DNA of 35,273 nucleotides from an uncultured Oscillospiraceae bacterium (GTDB lineage: Bacteria > Bacillota > Clostridia > Oscillospirales > Ruminococcaceae): positions 1 through 35,273 of the forward strand of contig CAUDDP010000014.1 in assembly GCA_958448395.1 (NCBI GenBank), read 5' to 3'. This document shows positions 1-7,978 of the stretch, piece after piece; the stretch's first letter is position 1; each line of letters starts with the position of its first letter. The notes under the pieces were generated by a model that searched no databases, was not told the DNA's origin, and worked only from the letters and a program-made list of their open reading frames with translations. The translations under genes were made by a program, and so were the position numbers.

Positions 1-21
1 AATAGTTTAGGGAGATGGTGT

Positions 22-1110
22 ATGGAGTTAACATTACAGCAGATTTCAGCGATGCCCGATGATTCTTATATATATGTTGATGTGCGGAGCGAAATCGCTT
101 ATAAGCACGGTCATATAGCCAATGCTGTTCAATGGAACGGCATTGACAATATTATTTTTCCTGAAAACAGGAAAATTATTGTTTATTGTACTTATGGTGA
201 GAATAGTGTTCCTTATGTCAAAAATTTGCGAAAGCTTGGATATGATGCTTATAATTTATCAGGCGGTTACAGAGAGTGGCTGATTCATAATTATGAAGAA
301 TTTAGTAATGAAGAAATCAACAGATATGACAGGCAGATTATTTTACCGCAGGTAGGAAGTGATGGTCAGCGAAAGCTGAAAAATGCAAAGGTCTTAATTA
401 TTGGAGCAGGCGGACTTGGTTCACCAGTAGCTTTGTATCTTGCCGGAGCAGGAATAGGAGTGATAGGTATTATGGATTCTGACACTGTAAGCATTTCCAA
501 TCTTCAAAGACAGATAATTCATAGTACGGAAAATGTAGGTCAGAACAAGGCTGAATCTGCAAAGACAGCAATTCAGAAATTAAATGATAAAATTACTGTG
601 AAAGCATATAACTGTTTACTTACGGCAGAAAATGCAGAAAGAATTATTAGTGGATATGATTTTATCATTGATGCAGTGGATAATTTTGAAACTAAATTTC
701 TTATCAATGATGTCTGTGTATTGCTGAAGAAACCATTTTGTCATGCAGGAATAATGCGTTTTGAAGGACAGGTAATGACATATGTTCCGAATGAATATCC
801 TTGTTATAGATGTATTTTCGAGGAAATCCCTGAACATGGAACGATTCCCAATTGCAGTCAGGCAGGTATTATCGGTGCTGTTGAAGGAATCATAGGCAGT
901 ATACAGGCACTTGAAGCAATAAAATATATTCTGAACATCGGAAAATTACTGACAGGAAAAATGTTTATTATAGACGGTTTGTCTATGAAAACAAGGGTTG
1001 CGGAATTTCCTATAAAAAATAGAAATTGCAAGGTATGCGGTGAAAATCCGCTGATAAAAAATATAAAGGATAATGCAGAGGAATATGCAGTTGGATGCAG
1101 ATTGCAATAA
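22..1110 (+). CDS. rhodanese-ThiF/MoeB fusion (E1-like sulfur-carrier activating enzyme)
   Basis: Residues 3-93 form a rhodanese domain with an active-site loop CTYGENS, catalytic Cys56. Residues 95-340 form a ThiF/MoeB/HesA adenylation domain with the nucleotide loop GAGGLGSP (128-135), NLQRQ (160-164), DAVDN (217-221), a zinc site made of CxxC at 261-264 and CKVC at 336-339, and Cys278 in the crossover loop. Such enzymes adenylate the C-terminal Gly-Gly of a ubiquitin-fold sulfur carrier and pass sulfur to it from a rhodanese persulfide. In MOCS3/Uba4 the rhodanese is C-terminal, so the order here is reversed. GGAG lies 8 bases before the ATG. It is the first gene of a tight same-strand run into the nitrogenase-like genes 18 bases downstream, which suggests it supplies activated sulfur to that system (inference). 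No carrier protein gene is visible. The family call is firm; the substrate is unknown. Confidence 0.88.
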   Translation: MELTLQQISAMPDDSYIYVDVRSEIAYKHGHIANAVQWNGIDNIIFPENRKIIVYCTYGENSVPYVKNLRKLGYDAYNLSGGYREWLIHNYEEFSNEEINRYDRQIILPQVGSDGQRKLKNAKVLIIGAGGLGSPVALYLAGAGIGVIGIMDSDTVSISNLQRQIIHSTENVGQNKAESAKTAIQKLNDKITVKAYNCLLTAENAERIISGYDFIIDAVDNFETKFLINDVCVLLKKPFCHAGIMRFEGQVMTYVPNEYPCYRCIFEEIPEHGTIPNCSQAGIIGAVEGIIGSIQALEAIKYILNIGKLLTGKMFIIDGLSMKTRVAEFPIKNRNCKVCGENPLIKNIKDNAEEYAVGCRLQ

Positions 1111-1127
1111 TCAGAAGGGAAGATATT

Positions 1128-2579
1128 ATGGCAAAAATACAATATTCCGGTGTGCGTGAAAGCAAACTGGGACGAATCAATGATTTAGGTACAACAGGAA
1201 AAGAAGTTGAAGAAAATTTCAGAAAAAGCTGTCTTAAAAGGGCAGACAGGAGCTTTGCACAAGGACTTCAATGTCAGCAAATAAACAGTATGGCTGCGTT
1301 AATGTCATTGGAGGATTCTGTGTTTATATCACATTCTCCGCAAGGTTGTGTTGGCTGTTCCATTATGGCAGTCGATATGTACCGTGTAGGACAGGCTCAC
1401 AGAGGAATTAAGAATATCAGAAATCCAAGAATCATTGTAACGAACATTGACCAGAAAAGCGTTGTATTCGGCGGAGAGCAGAAGCTTCGTGATTCTGTAA
1501 AAAAGGCGGTAGAACGCTATAACCCGAAACTGGCATTTATCTACGCATCGTGTGCTTCGGGAATCATCGGAGATGATATTGATGCTATTGCAGGAGACTT
1601 ACAGCAGGAATATCCCGATACGCTTATGGTACCTATTCATTGTGAGGGTTTCAAATCCAAGATATGCGCATCAGGCTTTGATGCTGCATTTCTTGCGATA
1701 AACAAATACATACTCAAAAAGGAATGCGTTCCGAAAGAAGAAGGTCTTGTGAATTTATTTGCTCCCACAACAGTGAGCTATGCAGATCAGAAAGAAATGG
1801 AGCGTATGCTTTCTCAAATTGGCGTAAGAGTAAACTATATTCCGTTTTACAGCTCACTGGAAAAAATCAGAAAAATTCCTGCTGCACAGGCTTCGACATC
1901 CATTTGTAAGGTTTTTGCAGATGAATTCATGAAAACTCTCTGGGAGGATTATGAAATTCCTTATTCTCATACAGTCATGCCCATTGGCATCAGAAATACG
2001 GATAAGTGGTATCGTGGCATAGCCAAGGTGCTTGGAAAAGAAAAAGAGACAGAAGAAATCATAGCAAAAGAACATGAGCGTATTGAACCTCTGGTAGCTG
2101 AACTTAGAGAACGTCTGAAAGGAAAACGTGTATTTATCTGCGGCGGCACAGGACGTTCTTTTGCAGCGGCAGCCCTGATAGACGATTTCGGAATGGAGCT
2201 TGTGGGACTTGAAACGCCTACTTACGATGAAGATGCACAGACAGATATTGAGTACCTGAACGGAATACATAAGGATTATGTTGTGGATATTGCCAATATG
2301 CAGCCATTTGAACAGGTAAATCTTCTTAAAAAATTAAAGCCTGATGCCTTTATCGGAGTGCCTGAATGGGCGGCAAAGTTAGGTATTCCGACTACTCACG
2401 TACTTGACGGAAAGCGTCCGACAATGGGATATGACGGACTTTTATTTCTTGGAAATAAAATTGCAGACCAGCTTCAGAATCCGGGATTTAATGTCAAACT
2501 TGCACAGCATGTCAAATTGCCGTATAAAGATTCATGGTATCAGGAAAGTGCTTTTAAGTACATAAAGGGAGGTAATTGA
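1128..2579 (+). CDS. nitrogenase component 1 family protein, alpha (NifD-like)
   Basis: A 483-residue member of the nitrogenase/oxidoreductase component 1 family, which takes electrons from an iron protein through a P-type cluster. The P-cluster cysteines align with NifD: Cys49 (QGLQC), Cys74 (SHSPQGC) and Cys142 (SCASGIIGDD). FGGEQKL (114-120) and HCEGF (171-175) are family landmarks. A cysteine (Cys260, SICKVF) lies near the place of NifD Cys275, but the FeMo-cofactor histidine (NifD His442, SGPYHG) is replaced by RPTMGYDG (430-437). It is therefore unlikely to bind FeMo-co as NifD does. The ATG at 1128 is preferred over one 33 bases upstream because GAAGGGA precedes it. The NifK-like gene starts one base after the stop. 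Exact subfamily and substrate are unknown. Confidence 0.87.
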   Translation: MAKIQYSGVRESKLGRINDLGTTGKEVEENFRKSCLKRADRSFAQGLQCQQINSMAALMSLEDSVFISHSPQGCVGCSIMAVDMYRVGQAHRGIKNIRNPRIIVTNIDQKSVVFGGEQKLRDSVKKAVERYNPKLAFIYASCASGIIGDDIDAIAGDLQQEYPDTLMVPIHCEGFKSKICASGFDAAFLAINKYILKKECVPKEEGLVNLFAPTTVSYADQKEMERMLSQIGVRVNYIPFYSSLEKIRKIPAAQASTSICKVFADEFMKTLWEDYEIPYSHTVMPIGIRNTDKWYRGIAKVLGKEKETEEIIAKEHERIEPLVAELRERLKGKRVFICGGTGRSFAAAALIDDFGMELVGLETPTYDEDAQTDIEYLNGIHKDYVVDIANMQPFEQVNLLKKLKPDAFIGVPEWAAKLGIPTTHVLDGKRPTMGYDGLLFLGNKIADQLQNPGFNVKLAQHVKLPYKDSWYQESAFKYIKGGN

Positions 2580-2580
2580 A

Positions 2581-3870
2581 ATGTCACAGATAATGGAAAA
2601 TCCAAGAGGCGGATGCGTTCTTGCCGGAATCAATTCCGTTCTGGGAGCGATTAACAGAGTCTGTCCTGTTTTACATTCAGGACCGGGCTGCTGTATGCAG
2701 ACAACGGCGGCTGAGCAGGGACAATCCGGACATAAATCATCGTGTTTTGTCAGCGGTGTATCTCTTCCGTCCAGTAATATGCTGGAAAAGGAAGTAGTAT
2801 TTGGCGGAACGGAGAAGCTTCGTACAACGATTCAGGGAGCAGTAGATATTATAGATGCAGACGCTTATTTTATTCTTACAGGCTGTACGGCAGGAATTAT
2901 CGGAGATGATATTGTAAGCGTAACACAGGAATTTCAGGATAAGGGGCATGCAGTTTATCCAATCGAAACACCGGGATTTGCAGGCGACAGTAATCTGGGA
3001 TATGAAATTGTATGGAATACAATGATAGATCAGGTTATTGAGGAGGATATTACAAAAGATGATAAGCTTGTAAATATTTTCGGAATTGTTCCTTATCATG
3101 ATCCTTTCTGGAGCGGAACGCTTGAGGAGATAGACCGTATTCTTTCCCGCCTCGGTCTGAAAGTCAACACGTTTTTTACGAAAGGTCAGGGGATAGAGAA
3201 TATTAAGAAATGTTCAGGAGCAGCACTGAATATTATTGTGAATCCATGGCTTTTCAAAGGACCTGCAAAAAAGTTTGAGGAAAAATTCGGAGTTCCGAGC
3301 ATCAGAATACCCGGATTATTTATCGGAGCAACTGATACGACAAAATTTGTAAGAGCAGTTGCAGAAGCATTGAAGCTTGATAATGAATTGGTGGAAAGTG
3401 TGATTCAGTCGGAAGAACAATATGTTTATAACTATCTGGCACAGGCTGTCGGCGTTGTAAGCTGGAAGCGATTTGCGGTTGTTGCTGATGCAAGTAATGC
3501 AGTTGGTATTACAAGGTATCTGGCAAACGATTTCAGTTTTACTCCTGTTCTTGTTATCATTTCTGAACCTATTTTCCGTAATGAGGATAAAGAGCGGATA
3601 CTTGAACAGATAAACGATATGGAATATGCAGTTCCGCCGAAAGTTGTATTTGCAGCAGATCAGTATGAAATTAATCAGGCTTTGCTGAATGAGGAAAAAG
3701 AAATAACTCTGCTGATCGGCAGCAGCAATGACCGTGAGGTTGCTCTGGAAAAGGATATACAATTTATTTTAGCATCGTTCCCAATGAGCGAGAGACTGAT
3801 ATTCAATCGTACATACGCAGGCTACAGAGGAAGTCTTACATTTACGGAAGACTTATATGATAATTTGTAA
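2581..3870 (+). CDS. nitrogenase component 1 family protein, beta (NifK-like)
   Basis: Partner subunit of the preceding gene, starting one base after its stop, with GGAGG inside the end of that gene. At 429 residues it is about 90 shorter than NifK. Cluster cysteines are visible at Cys12 (RGGC), Cys37-Cys38 (SGPGCC) and Cys102 (TGCTAGIIGDD), matching the three P-cluster ligands of NifK. VVFGGTEKL (72-80) and a C-terminal RTYAGYRGSL segment are also typical. The two proteins presumably form an alpha2beta2 reductase that takes electrons from an unseen NifH-like protein. Relatives with known roles act on N2, chlorophyllide, Ni-sirohydrochlorin derivatives or methylthio-alkanes; sequence alone does not say which, if any, applies here. 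Confidence 0.87.
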   Translation: MSQIMENPRGGCVLAGINSVLGAINRVCPVLHSGPGCCMQTTAAEQGQSGHKSSCFVSGVSLPSSNMLEKEVVFGGTEKLRTTIQGAVDIIDADAYFILTGCTAGIIGDDIVSVTQEFQDKGHAVYPIETPGFAGDSNLGYEIVWNTMIDQVIEEDITKDDKLVNIFGIVPYHDPFWSGTLEEIDRILSRLGLKVNTFFTKGQGIENIKKCSGAALNIIVNPWLFKGPAKKFEEKFGVPSIRIPGLFIGATDTTKFVRAVAEALKLDNELVESVIQSEEQYVYNYLAQAVGVVSWKRFAVVADASNAVGITRYLANDFSFTPVLVIISEPIFRNEDKERILEQINDMEYAVPPKVVFAADQYEINQALLNEEKEITLLIGSSNDREVALEKDIQFILASFPMSERLIFNRTYAGYRGSLTFTEDLYDNL

Positions 3871-3891
3871 TGAAAGACGAGGTATAATACA

Positions 3892-4302
3892 ATGGCAGTA
3901 AAAGATATTCAGAAATTACACGAATTTTTAACAGAAGCAGGAACATATTATCTTGCAACTACTGACGGAGAGCAACCGAGAGTAAGACCATTCGGAACAG
4001 CACTTCTTTTTGAGGATAAAATTTATATTCTCACAAGCAAAGAAAAAGACGTTTCAAAACAGATTGACAGTAACCCTAAGTTTGAAATTTCCGCAATGAA
4101 TGCGTCCGACAAATGGATTCGTGTATCGGGCGTGCTGAAGCAGGATAATCGTCTTGAAGTGCATAAGGCAATGCTGGAACAGTATCCGCATCTGAAAAGC
4201 ACCTATACTGCTGGTGCTCCAAATACTAATACGCTGTATCTTGACGAGGTAGAAGCAGTGATGTATTCTTTCACAGCTCAGCCGGAAGTGCTTGATATAT
4301 GA
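3892..4302 (+). CDS. pyridoxamine 5'-phosphate oxidase-like FMN-binding split-barrel protein
   Basis: A 136-residue protein with the opening pattern of the flavin split-barrel family: HEFLTEAGTYYLATTDGEQP (10-29) followed by RVRPFG and KIYILTSKEKDV. These small dimers bind FMN, or sometimes F420 or heme, and catalyse two-electron redox steps. It is too short to be a complete PdxH and lacks that enzyme's C-terminal signature. It sits 21 bases after the NifK-like gene with GAGG upstream of the ATG, so it is probably co-transcribed. A flavoprotein acting beside a nitrogenase-like reductase is plausible but is inference. Confidence 0.8.
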   Translation: MAVKDIQKLHEFLTEAGTYYLATTDGEQPRVRPFGTALLFEDKIYILTSKEKDVSKQIDSNPKFEISAMNASDKWIRVSGVLKQDNRLEVHKAMLEQYPHLKSTYTAGAPNTNTLYLDEVEAVMYSFTAQPEVLDI

Positions 4303-4339
4303 GTGAGAAAATTGCAATATAATTTCTGTAAATGAGGTG

Positions 4340-5098
4340 ATGGTCATAGATCAGTATGCAAGAACTGAACTGCTGTTTGGTAGGAAAGCCATAGAAAAAC
4401 TGCATACAAGCAGAATAGCAGTTTTCGGAATCGGAGGTGTAGGCGGCTATGCTGTAGAGGCACTCGCAAGAAGCGGTGTTGGAACATTGGATTTAATTGA
4501 TGATGACAGGATCTGCCTTACCAATCTTAACAGACAGATTCTGGCAACACGGCAGACTGTAGGGAAATATAAAGTAGATGTTGCAGAAAAACGTATTCAT
4601 GAAATTGATCCTTCAATTTGTGTAAATACATATAAATGTTTCTATATGCCTGATACAGCGGATCAATTTAATTTTTCACAATATGACTATATTATTGATG
4701 CAATTGATACAGTAACGGGAAAGCTGGAAATTATCAAGCGTGCAAAGGCTTTGAATATTCCGGTGATATCTTCCATGGGAGCAGGAAATAAACTTGATCC
4801 GACTACATTTCGTGTAGCTGATATTTATGAAACGAAAGTTTGTCCTTTGGCAAAGGTTATGAGATATGAGTTAAGAAAGCTTGGCATCAGAAGCCTCAAA
4901 GTCGTATATTCAGAAGAAAAACCGATTCGTCCAATTGAAGATAGGGAAATCTCCTGCTTCAGCCATTGTATCTGCCCACCCGATACAGCTCGGAAATGTA
5001 CAGTACGAAGAGATATTCCCGGTTCAAATGCATTTGTTCCCTCAGTTGTAGGATTAATAATTGCAGGTGAAGTGGTCAAAGACATAACGAAAATTTAA
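4340..5098 (+). CDS. tcdA: TcdA/CsdL-like E1 enzyme (tRNA threonylcarbamoyladenosine dehydratase family)
   Basis: A 252-residue E1-like ATPase. It opens with a typical TcdA N-terminus (RTELLFGRKAIEKL) and then VFGIGGVGGYAVEALARSG, the adenylate loop. The segment DDDRICLTNLNRQI, a DAIDT motif, SSMGAGNKLDP and a cysteine-rich tail also fit. TcdA turns t6A at position 37 of tRNA into its cyclic form using ATP. Start choice is awkward: the Shine-Dalgarno GAGGTGAT (4334-4341) overlaps the only nearby ATG (4340) and the adjacent GTG (4337), so translation may be weak or begin slightly downstream. It is the second E1-like gene in 4 kb, so a role in this operon rather than in general tRNA modification cannot be excluded. 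Confidence 0.85.
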   Translation: MVIDQYARTELLFGRKAIEKLHTSRIAVFGIGGVGGYAVEALARSGVGTLDLIDDDRICLTNLNRQILATRQTVGKYKVDVAEKRIHEIDPSICVNTYKCFYMPDTADQFNFSQYDYIIDAIDTVTGKLEIIKRAKALNIPVISSMGAGNKLDPTTFRVADIYETKVCPLAKVMRYELRKLGIRSLKVVYSEEKPIRPIEDREISCFSHCICPPDTARKCTVRRDIPGSNAFVPSVVGLIIAGEVVKDITKI

Positions 5099-5113
5099 AA
5101 AGGAGATTGTAAA

Positions 5114-5674
5114 ATGACAAGAGAAATAGCATGGGAGCTGCTTACAGAATTTAACAAAGAGCCTTTTCATTTGAGACACGCTGTTACTGTTGAGAGCGTT
5201 ATGAAATATTTTGCAAATGAATTGGGATATGCAGAAGAAGAAACATTTTGGGGAATAGTCGGACTTCTTCACGACCTTGATTTTGAGCAGTTTCCGGAAC
5301 AGCACTGTATCAAGGAACAGGAAATTATGCGTGAACGTGGCATAGATGAACGCATTATCCATGCGACAGCAAGTCACGGTTATGGCTTAACAGTAGATAT
5401 TAAGCCTGAACACGAAATGGAGAAAGTTCTGTATGCTGTTGATGAATTGACAGGACTTATCGGAGCTGTTGCCTTAATGCGTCCTTCCAAAAGTGTATCT
5501 GACTTGGAATTGAAATCCGTTAAGAAGAAGTATAAGAACGCAAATTTTGCCGCAGGATGTTCACGTGAAGTGATAGAACGTGGTGCTACAATGCTTGACT
5601 GGTCGCTTGACGAATTGATAAGTAAAACAATTCTTGCAATGCGAAGCTGTGAGGAATTTTATGAAAAATTCTGA
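5114..5674 (+). CDS. HD-domain metal-dependent hydrolase
   Basis: A 186-residue single-domain HD protein. Metal-site residues visible are His22, His53-Asp54 (LLHDLDF), His88 (TASHGY) and Asp110 (YAVDELTG). The family hydrolyses phosphate esters, often of nucleotides; closely similar short HD proteins in anaerobes are mostly uncharacterised. AAGGAG sits 9 bases before the ATG and the gene begins 15 bases after the TcdA-like gene. Its end overlaps the radical SAM gene by 14 bases, which suggests coupled translation. The substrate is unknown. Confidence 0.82.
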   Translation: MTREIAWELLTEFNKEPFHLRHAVTVESVMKYFANELGYAEEETFWGIVGLLHDLDFEQFPEQHCIKEQEIMRERGIDERIIHATASHGYGLTVDIKPEHEMEKVLYAVDELTGLIGAVALMRPSKSVSDLELKSVKKKYKNANFAAGCSREVIERGATMLDWSLDELISKTILAMRSCEEFYEKF

Positions 5675-6710
5675 ATTGATTGAAAAACTGAAAAATGAGC
5701 GTGACCTTTCTGATAATGAATTCAAGGTATTGTTGGAAAGCGATGCTTCTGATTCATTACTTTATAGTGCAGCCGATGAAAAACGTCGGAGCATTTATGG
5801 TGATGAAGTCTATATCCGTGGTTTGATTGAATTTTCAAACCATTGTAAAAATAATTATTATTATTGCGGAATTCGTGCAGGAAATAAAAATATAATACGC
5901 TACAGGTTGAATAAGTTGGAAATACTTGAATGCTGTAATGAGGGTTATCGTCTTGGATTTCGTACCTTTGTATTGCAAAGCGGCGAAGATACATTCTATA
6001 CAGATTCAATGATTTGTGAAATTATATCGGATATAAAAGAGCATTTTCCTGATTGTGCGGTAACTTTGTCGATTGGTGAAAAATCAAGGGAGAATTATCA
6101 GGCGTATTTCAATGCAGGTGCAGATCGCTATCTTTTGCGGCATGAGACCGCAGATGTTTGGCATTACAGAAAACTTCATTCTGAAAGTATGAGCTTAGAA
6201 AATCGAAAAAGATGTCTTTATAATCTTAAAGAAATTGGATATCAGGTAGGTTCAGGATTTATGGTTGGATCACCTTATCAGAAGACAGAATTTATAATTG
6301 AAGATCTGCGCTTTTTACAAAAACTTGAACCTGATATGATAGGAATTGGACCGTATATCACACATACAGACACACCGTTTGCATCTTTTGAAAATGGAAG
6401 TATACTTCTTACATTACGCTTGCTATCTATTATTCGTTTGATGTTTCCATATGCTTTGATACCATCTACAACGGCACTTGGTACACTTCATTCCCAAGGA
6501 CGTGAATTTGGATTAAAAGCCGGTGCTAATGTTGTAATGCCAAATCTTTCACCAGTGGGTGTGAGAAAGCTTTATTCACTTTATGAAAATAAAATTTGTA
6601 CAGGTGAAGAAGTGGCACAATGCCGAGGGTGTCTGGAACAGCGTGTTAAATCGTCAGGGTATCATATTGTTACTTCAATCGGAAATAGGATAAGGGAAAG
6701 TGAAATTTGA
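5661..6710 (+). CDS. HydE/BioB-like radical SAM protein with an altered cluster motif
   Basis: A 349-residue protein resembling HydE (the [FeFe]-hydrogenase maturase) and PylB: the IEFSNHCKN segment before the cluster, CGIRAGN, LQSGED, the SIGE strand and a C-terminal AQCRGC. The radical SAM motif CX3CX2C reads C62-K-N-N-Y66-Y-Y-C69, so the middle cysteine is tyrosine (codon TAT at 5856-5858). All three cysteines normally bind the [4Fe-4S] cluster that cleaves SAM, so chemistry may be lost or changed. The frame is otherwise intact over the full length. GAGGA lies 6 bases before the ATG. No hydrogenase gene is nearby; the context is the nitrogenase-like operon. It could be a repurposed scaffold, a recently mutated gene or a sequencing error. 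Confidence 0.82.
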   Translation: MKNSELIEKLKNERDLSDNEFKVLLESDASDSLLYSAADEKRRSIYGDEVYIRGLIEFSNHCKNNYYYCGIRAGNKNIIRYRLNKLEILECCNEGYRLGFRTFVLQSGEDTFYTDSMICEIISDIKEHFPDCAVTLSIGEKSRENYQAYFNAGADRYLLRHETADVWHYRKLHSESMSLENRKRCLYNLKEIGYQVGSGFMVGSPYQKTEFIIEDLRFLQKLEPDMIGIGPYITHTDTPFASFENGSILLTLRLLSIIRLMFPYALIPSTTALGTLHSQGREFGLKAGANVVMPNLSPVGVRKLYSLYENKICTGEEVAQCRGCLEQRVKSSGYHIVTSIGNRIRESEI

Positions 6711-6771
6711 TTTTGTGTAAAAGAAAGTTGAGATATAGCTTGGAGCTATCATGCAATATCAATATTATGTA

Positions 6772-6801
6772 TTGGACAAAGTGAAAAGTCTGTGATACAA
6801 T
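6772..6801 (+). promoter_or_regulatory. sigma-A type promoter for the SGNH hydrolase gene
   Basis: TTGGAC and TACAAT are separated by 18 bases, in the gap after the radical SAM gene. The -35 word with its following AAA recurs at 6861-6869, closer to the gene, without an obvious partner -10. Confidence 0.6.
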
Positions 6802-6900
6802 TTAATCATACTAAACAGATAGAAATAGTAAAGTGAAATGGAGACACTGCTTGTTTTAAATTGGACAAAAAACATTAGTAATAATAAGGAGGGGAAGCGT

Positions 6901-7518
6901 GTGAAACATATTTTATGCTTTGGCGATTCGAATACATACGGACTTATTCCAAATACAAACAAAAGGTATCCTTTCGGGGTTCGCTGGACAAGTGTACTGG
7001 CACAAAAACTTGGTTTTCAGGACTATCATGTAATTGAAGAGGGGTTATGCGGAAGAACAACAATGTTTGATGACCCTTTGCGTGACGGAAGATGCGGTGT
7101 AAAAATATTGCCGACGATTCTTGAAACACACTCTCCTATAGATCTGACAATTATAATGCTTGGAACAAACGACTGCAAAACGATATATGGTGCTACTGCG
7201 GAGATTATATCCAAAGGTGCAGCAAGATTGATAAGTCAGGTCCGTTCTATAGCAAAGGAAAGTAAGATACTTCTTGTTTCTCCAATTCATCTTGGAAATG
7301 ATGTGAAGAACTTTGATGCAGAATTTTCAGATGTTTCTGTGGAGATTTCCAAAAATATTTCTGATGCATATAAGAAAGTTTCTTTAATGGAAAAAGTATA
7401 TTTTCTTGATGCAGCAGCCTTTTCTGAACCAAGCAGTGTTGATCATGAACATTTGAGTGAGAATGGGCACAAATTTATGGCAGAAACTATGTTGAAAAAA
7501 GTTTTGGAAATACTGTAA
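6901..7518 (+). CDS. SGNH/GDSL-family hydrolase (lysophospholipase L1/arylesterase-like)
   Basis: A 205-residue SGNH esterase. Block I is CFGDSNTYG with nucleophile Ser10, block III is GTND (88-91), and block V DHEH gives Asp181 and His184, so the catalytic set is complete. No signal peptide is visible, so it is probably cytoplasmic. I chose the GTG at 6901 because AAGGAGGGG lies 6 bases upstream and the protein then begins at the first strand (KHILCFGDS); an ATG 63 bases further up lacks a good site. It has its own promoter and a terminator follows. The natural ester is unknown. Confidence 0.85.
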   Translation: MKHILCFGDSNTYGLIPNTNKRYPFGVRWTSVLAQKLGFQDYHVIEEGLCGRTTMFDDPLRDGRCGVKILPTILETHSPIDLTIIMLGTNDCKTIYGATAEIISKGAARLISQVRSIAKESKILLVSPIHLGNDVKNFDAEFSDVSVEISKNISDAYKKVSLMEKVYFLDAAAFSEPSSVDHEHLSENGHKFMAETMLKKVLEIL

Positions 7519-7695
7519 AATTGCCGTAAATTATAGCGTAAGCCGGATAATATATGAATTTATAGTTTTTAAGATATTCATAAAATTATTGATTCTATAC
7601 ACAAAACGATTTAAACAACACAATGACACTATGTTGTATATTTTGCTTATCGTTAAAATGTAACAGTAACAATTGAATAATGATGTTATATTTAT

Positions 7696-7743
7696 GAGCA
7701 TAACGATTCAGCCGATATGGCTTGAATGGTTATGCTCTTTTTT
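7696..7743 (+). terminator. intrinsic terminator
   Basis: GAGCATAAC (7696-7704) pairs with GTTATGCTC (7729-7737), extended inside by ATTCA/TGAAT and GCC/GGC, and is followed by six T. It probably ends transcription before the prophage. Confidence 0.8.
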
Positions 7744-7787
7744 ACTGTTATATTGTTCATAAAAAGTCTATAAATATTTTTTCTGAG

Positions 7788-7832
7788 AGTTCGACAAGCT
7801 GCACTGAGTTTGTAGCTTGTCGGACTTTTTTA
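7788..7832 (+). terminator. second intrinsic terminator in the same gap
   Basis: A 13-bp stem (7788-7800 with 7814-7826, one G-U pair) is followed by a T run. Two terminators in tandem insulate the chromosome from the prophage. The rest of the 460-base gap (7519-7978) shows only AT-rich sequence and the inverted repeat at 7908-7934; I found no gene and no recognisable attachment site. Confidence 0.75.
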
Positions 7833-7907
7833 TTTTTGAAAATCGTTAATATAGACGTGGATTCAGAACTTAAAATTTATAAATGTGAAATTTTTGTGAA
7901 ATATTTT

Positions 7908-7934
7908 CAAACTGGTCACGGGCTGACCAGTTTG
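7908..7934. promoter_or_regulatory. perfect 11-bp inverted repeat upstream of the HTH gene
   Basis: CAAACTGGTCA (7908-7918), spacer CGGGC, then TGACCAGTTTG (7924-7934). It lies 45 bases before the HTH gene with no T run after it, so an operator or 5'-UTR hairpin is more likely than a terminator. Confidence 0.6.
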
Positions 7935-7978
7935 GGTTGTAGAATAAAAATAGACGATGCAGAAAGGAGGCGAACAGC

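Noticed and set aside
22..6710. Nitrogen fixation by this operon
   Set aside because: No NifH, NifB or NifEN is visible and the cofactor histidine is missing in the NifD-like protein, so true nitrogenase activity is not supported.
7519..7978. Attachment site of prophage 1 in the gap before the HTH gene
   Set aside because: No integrase or second copy of any segment is available in the window, and the visible structures are terminators and an inverted repeat.
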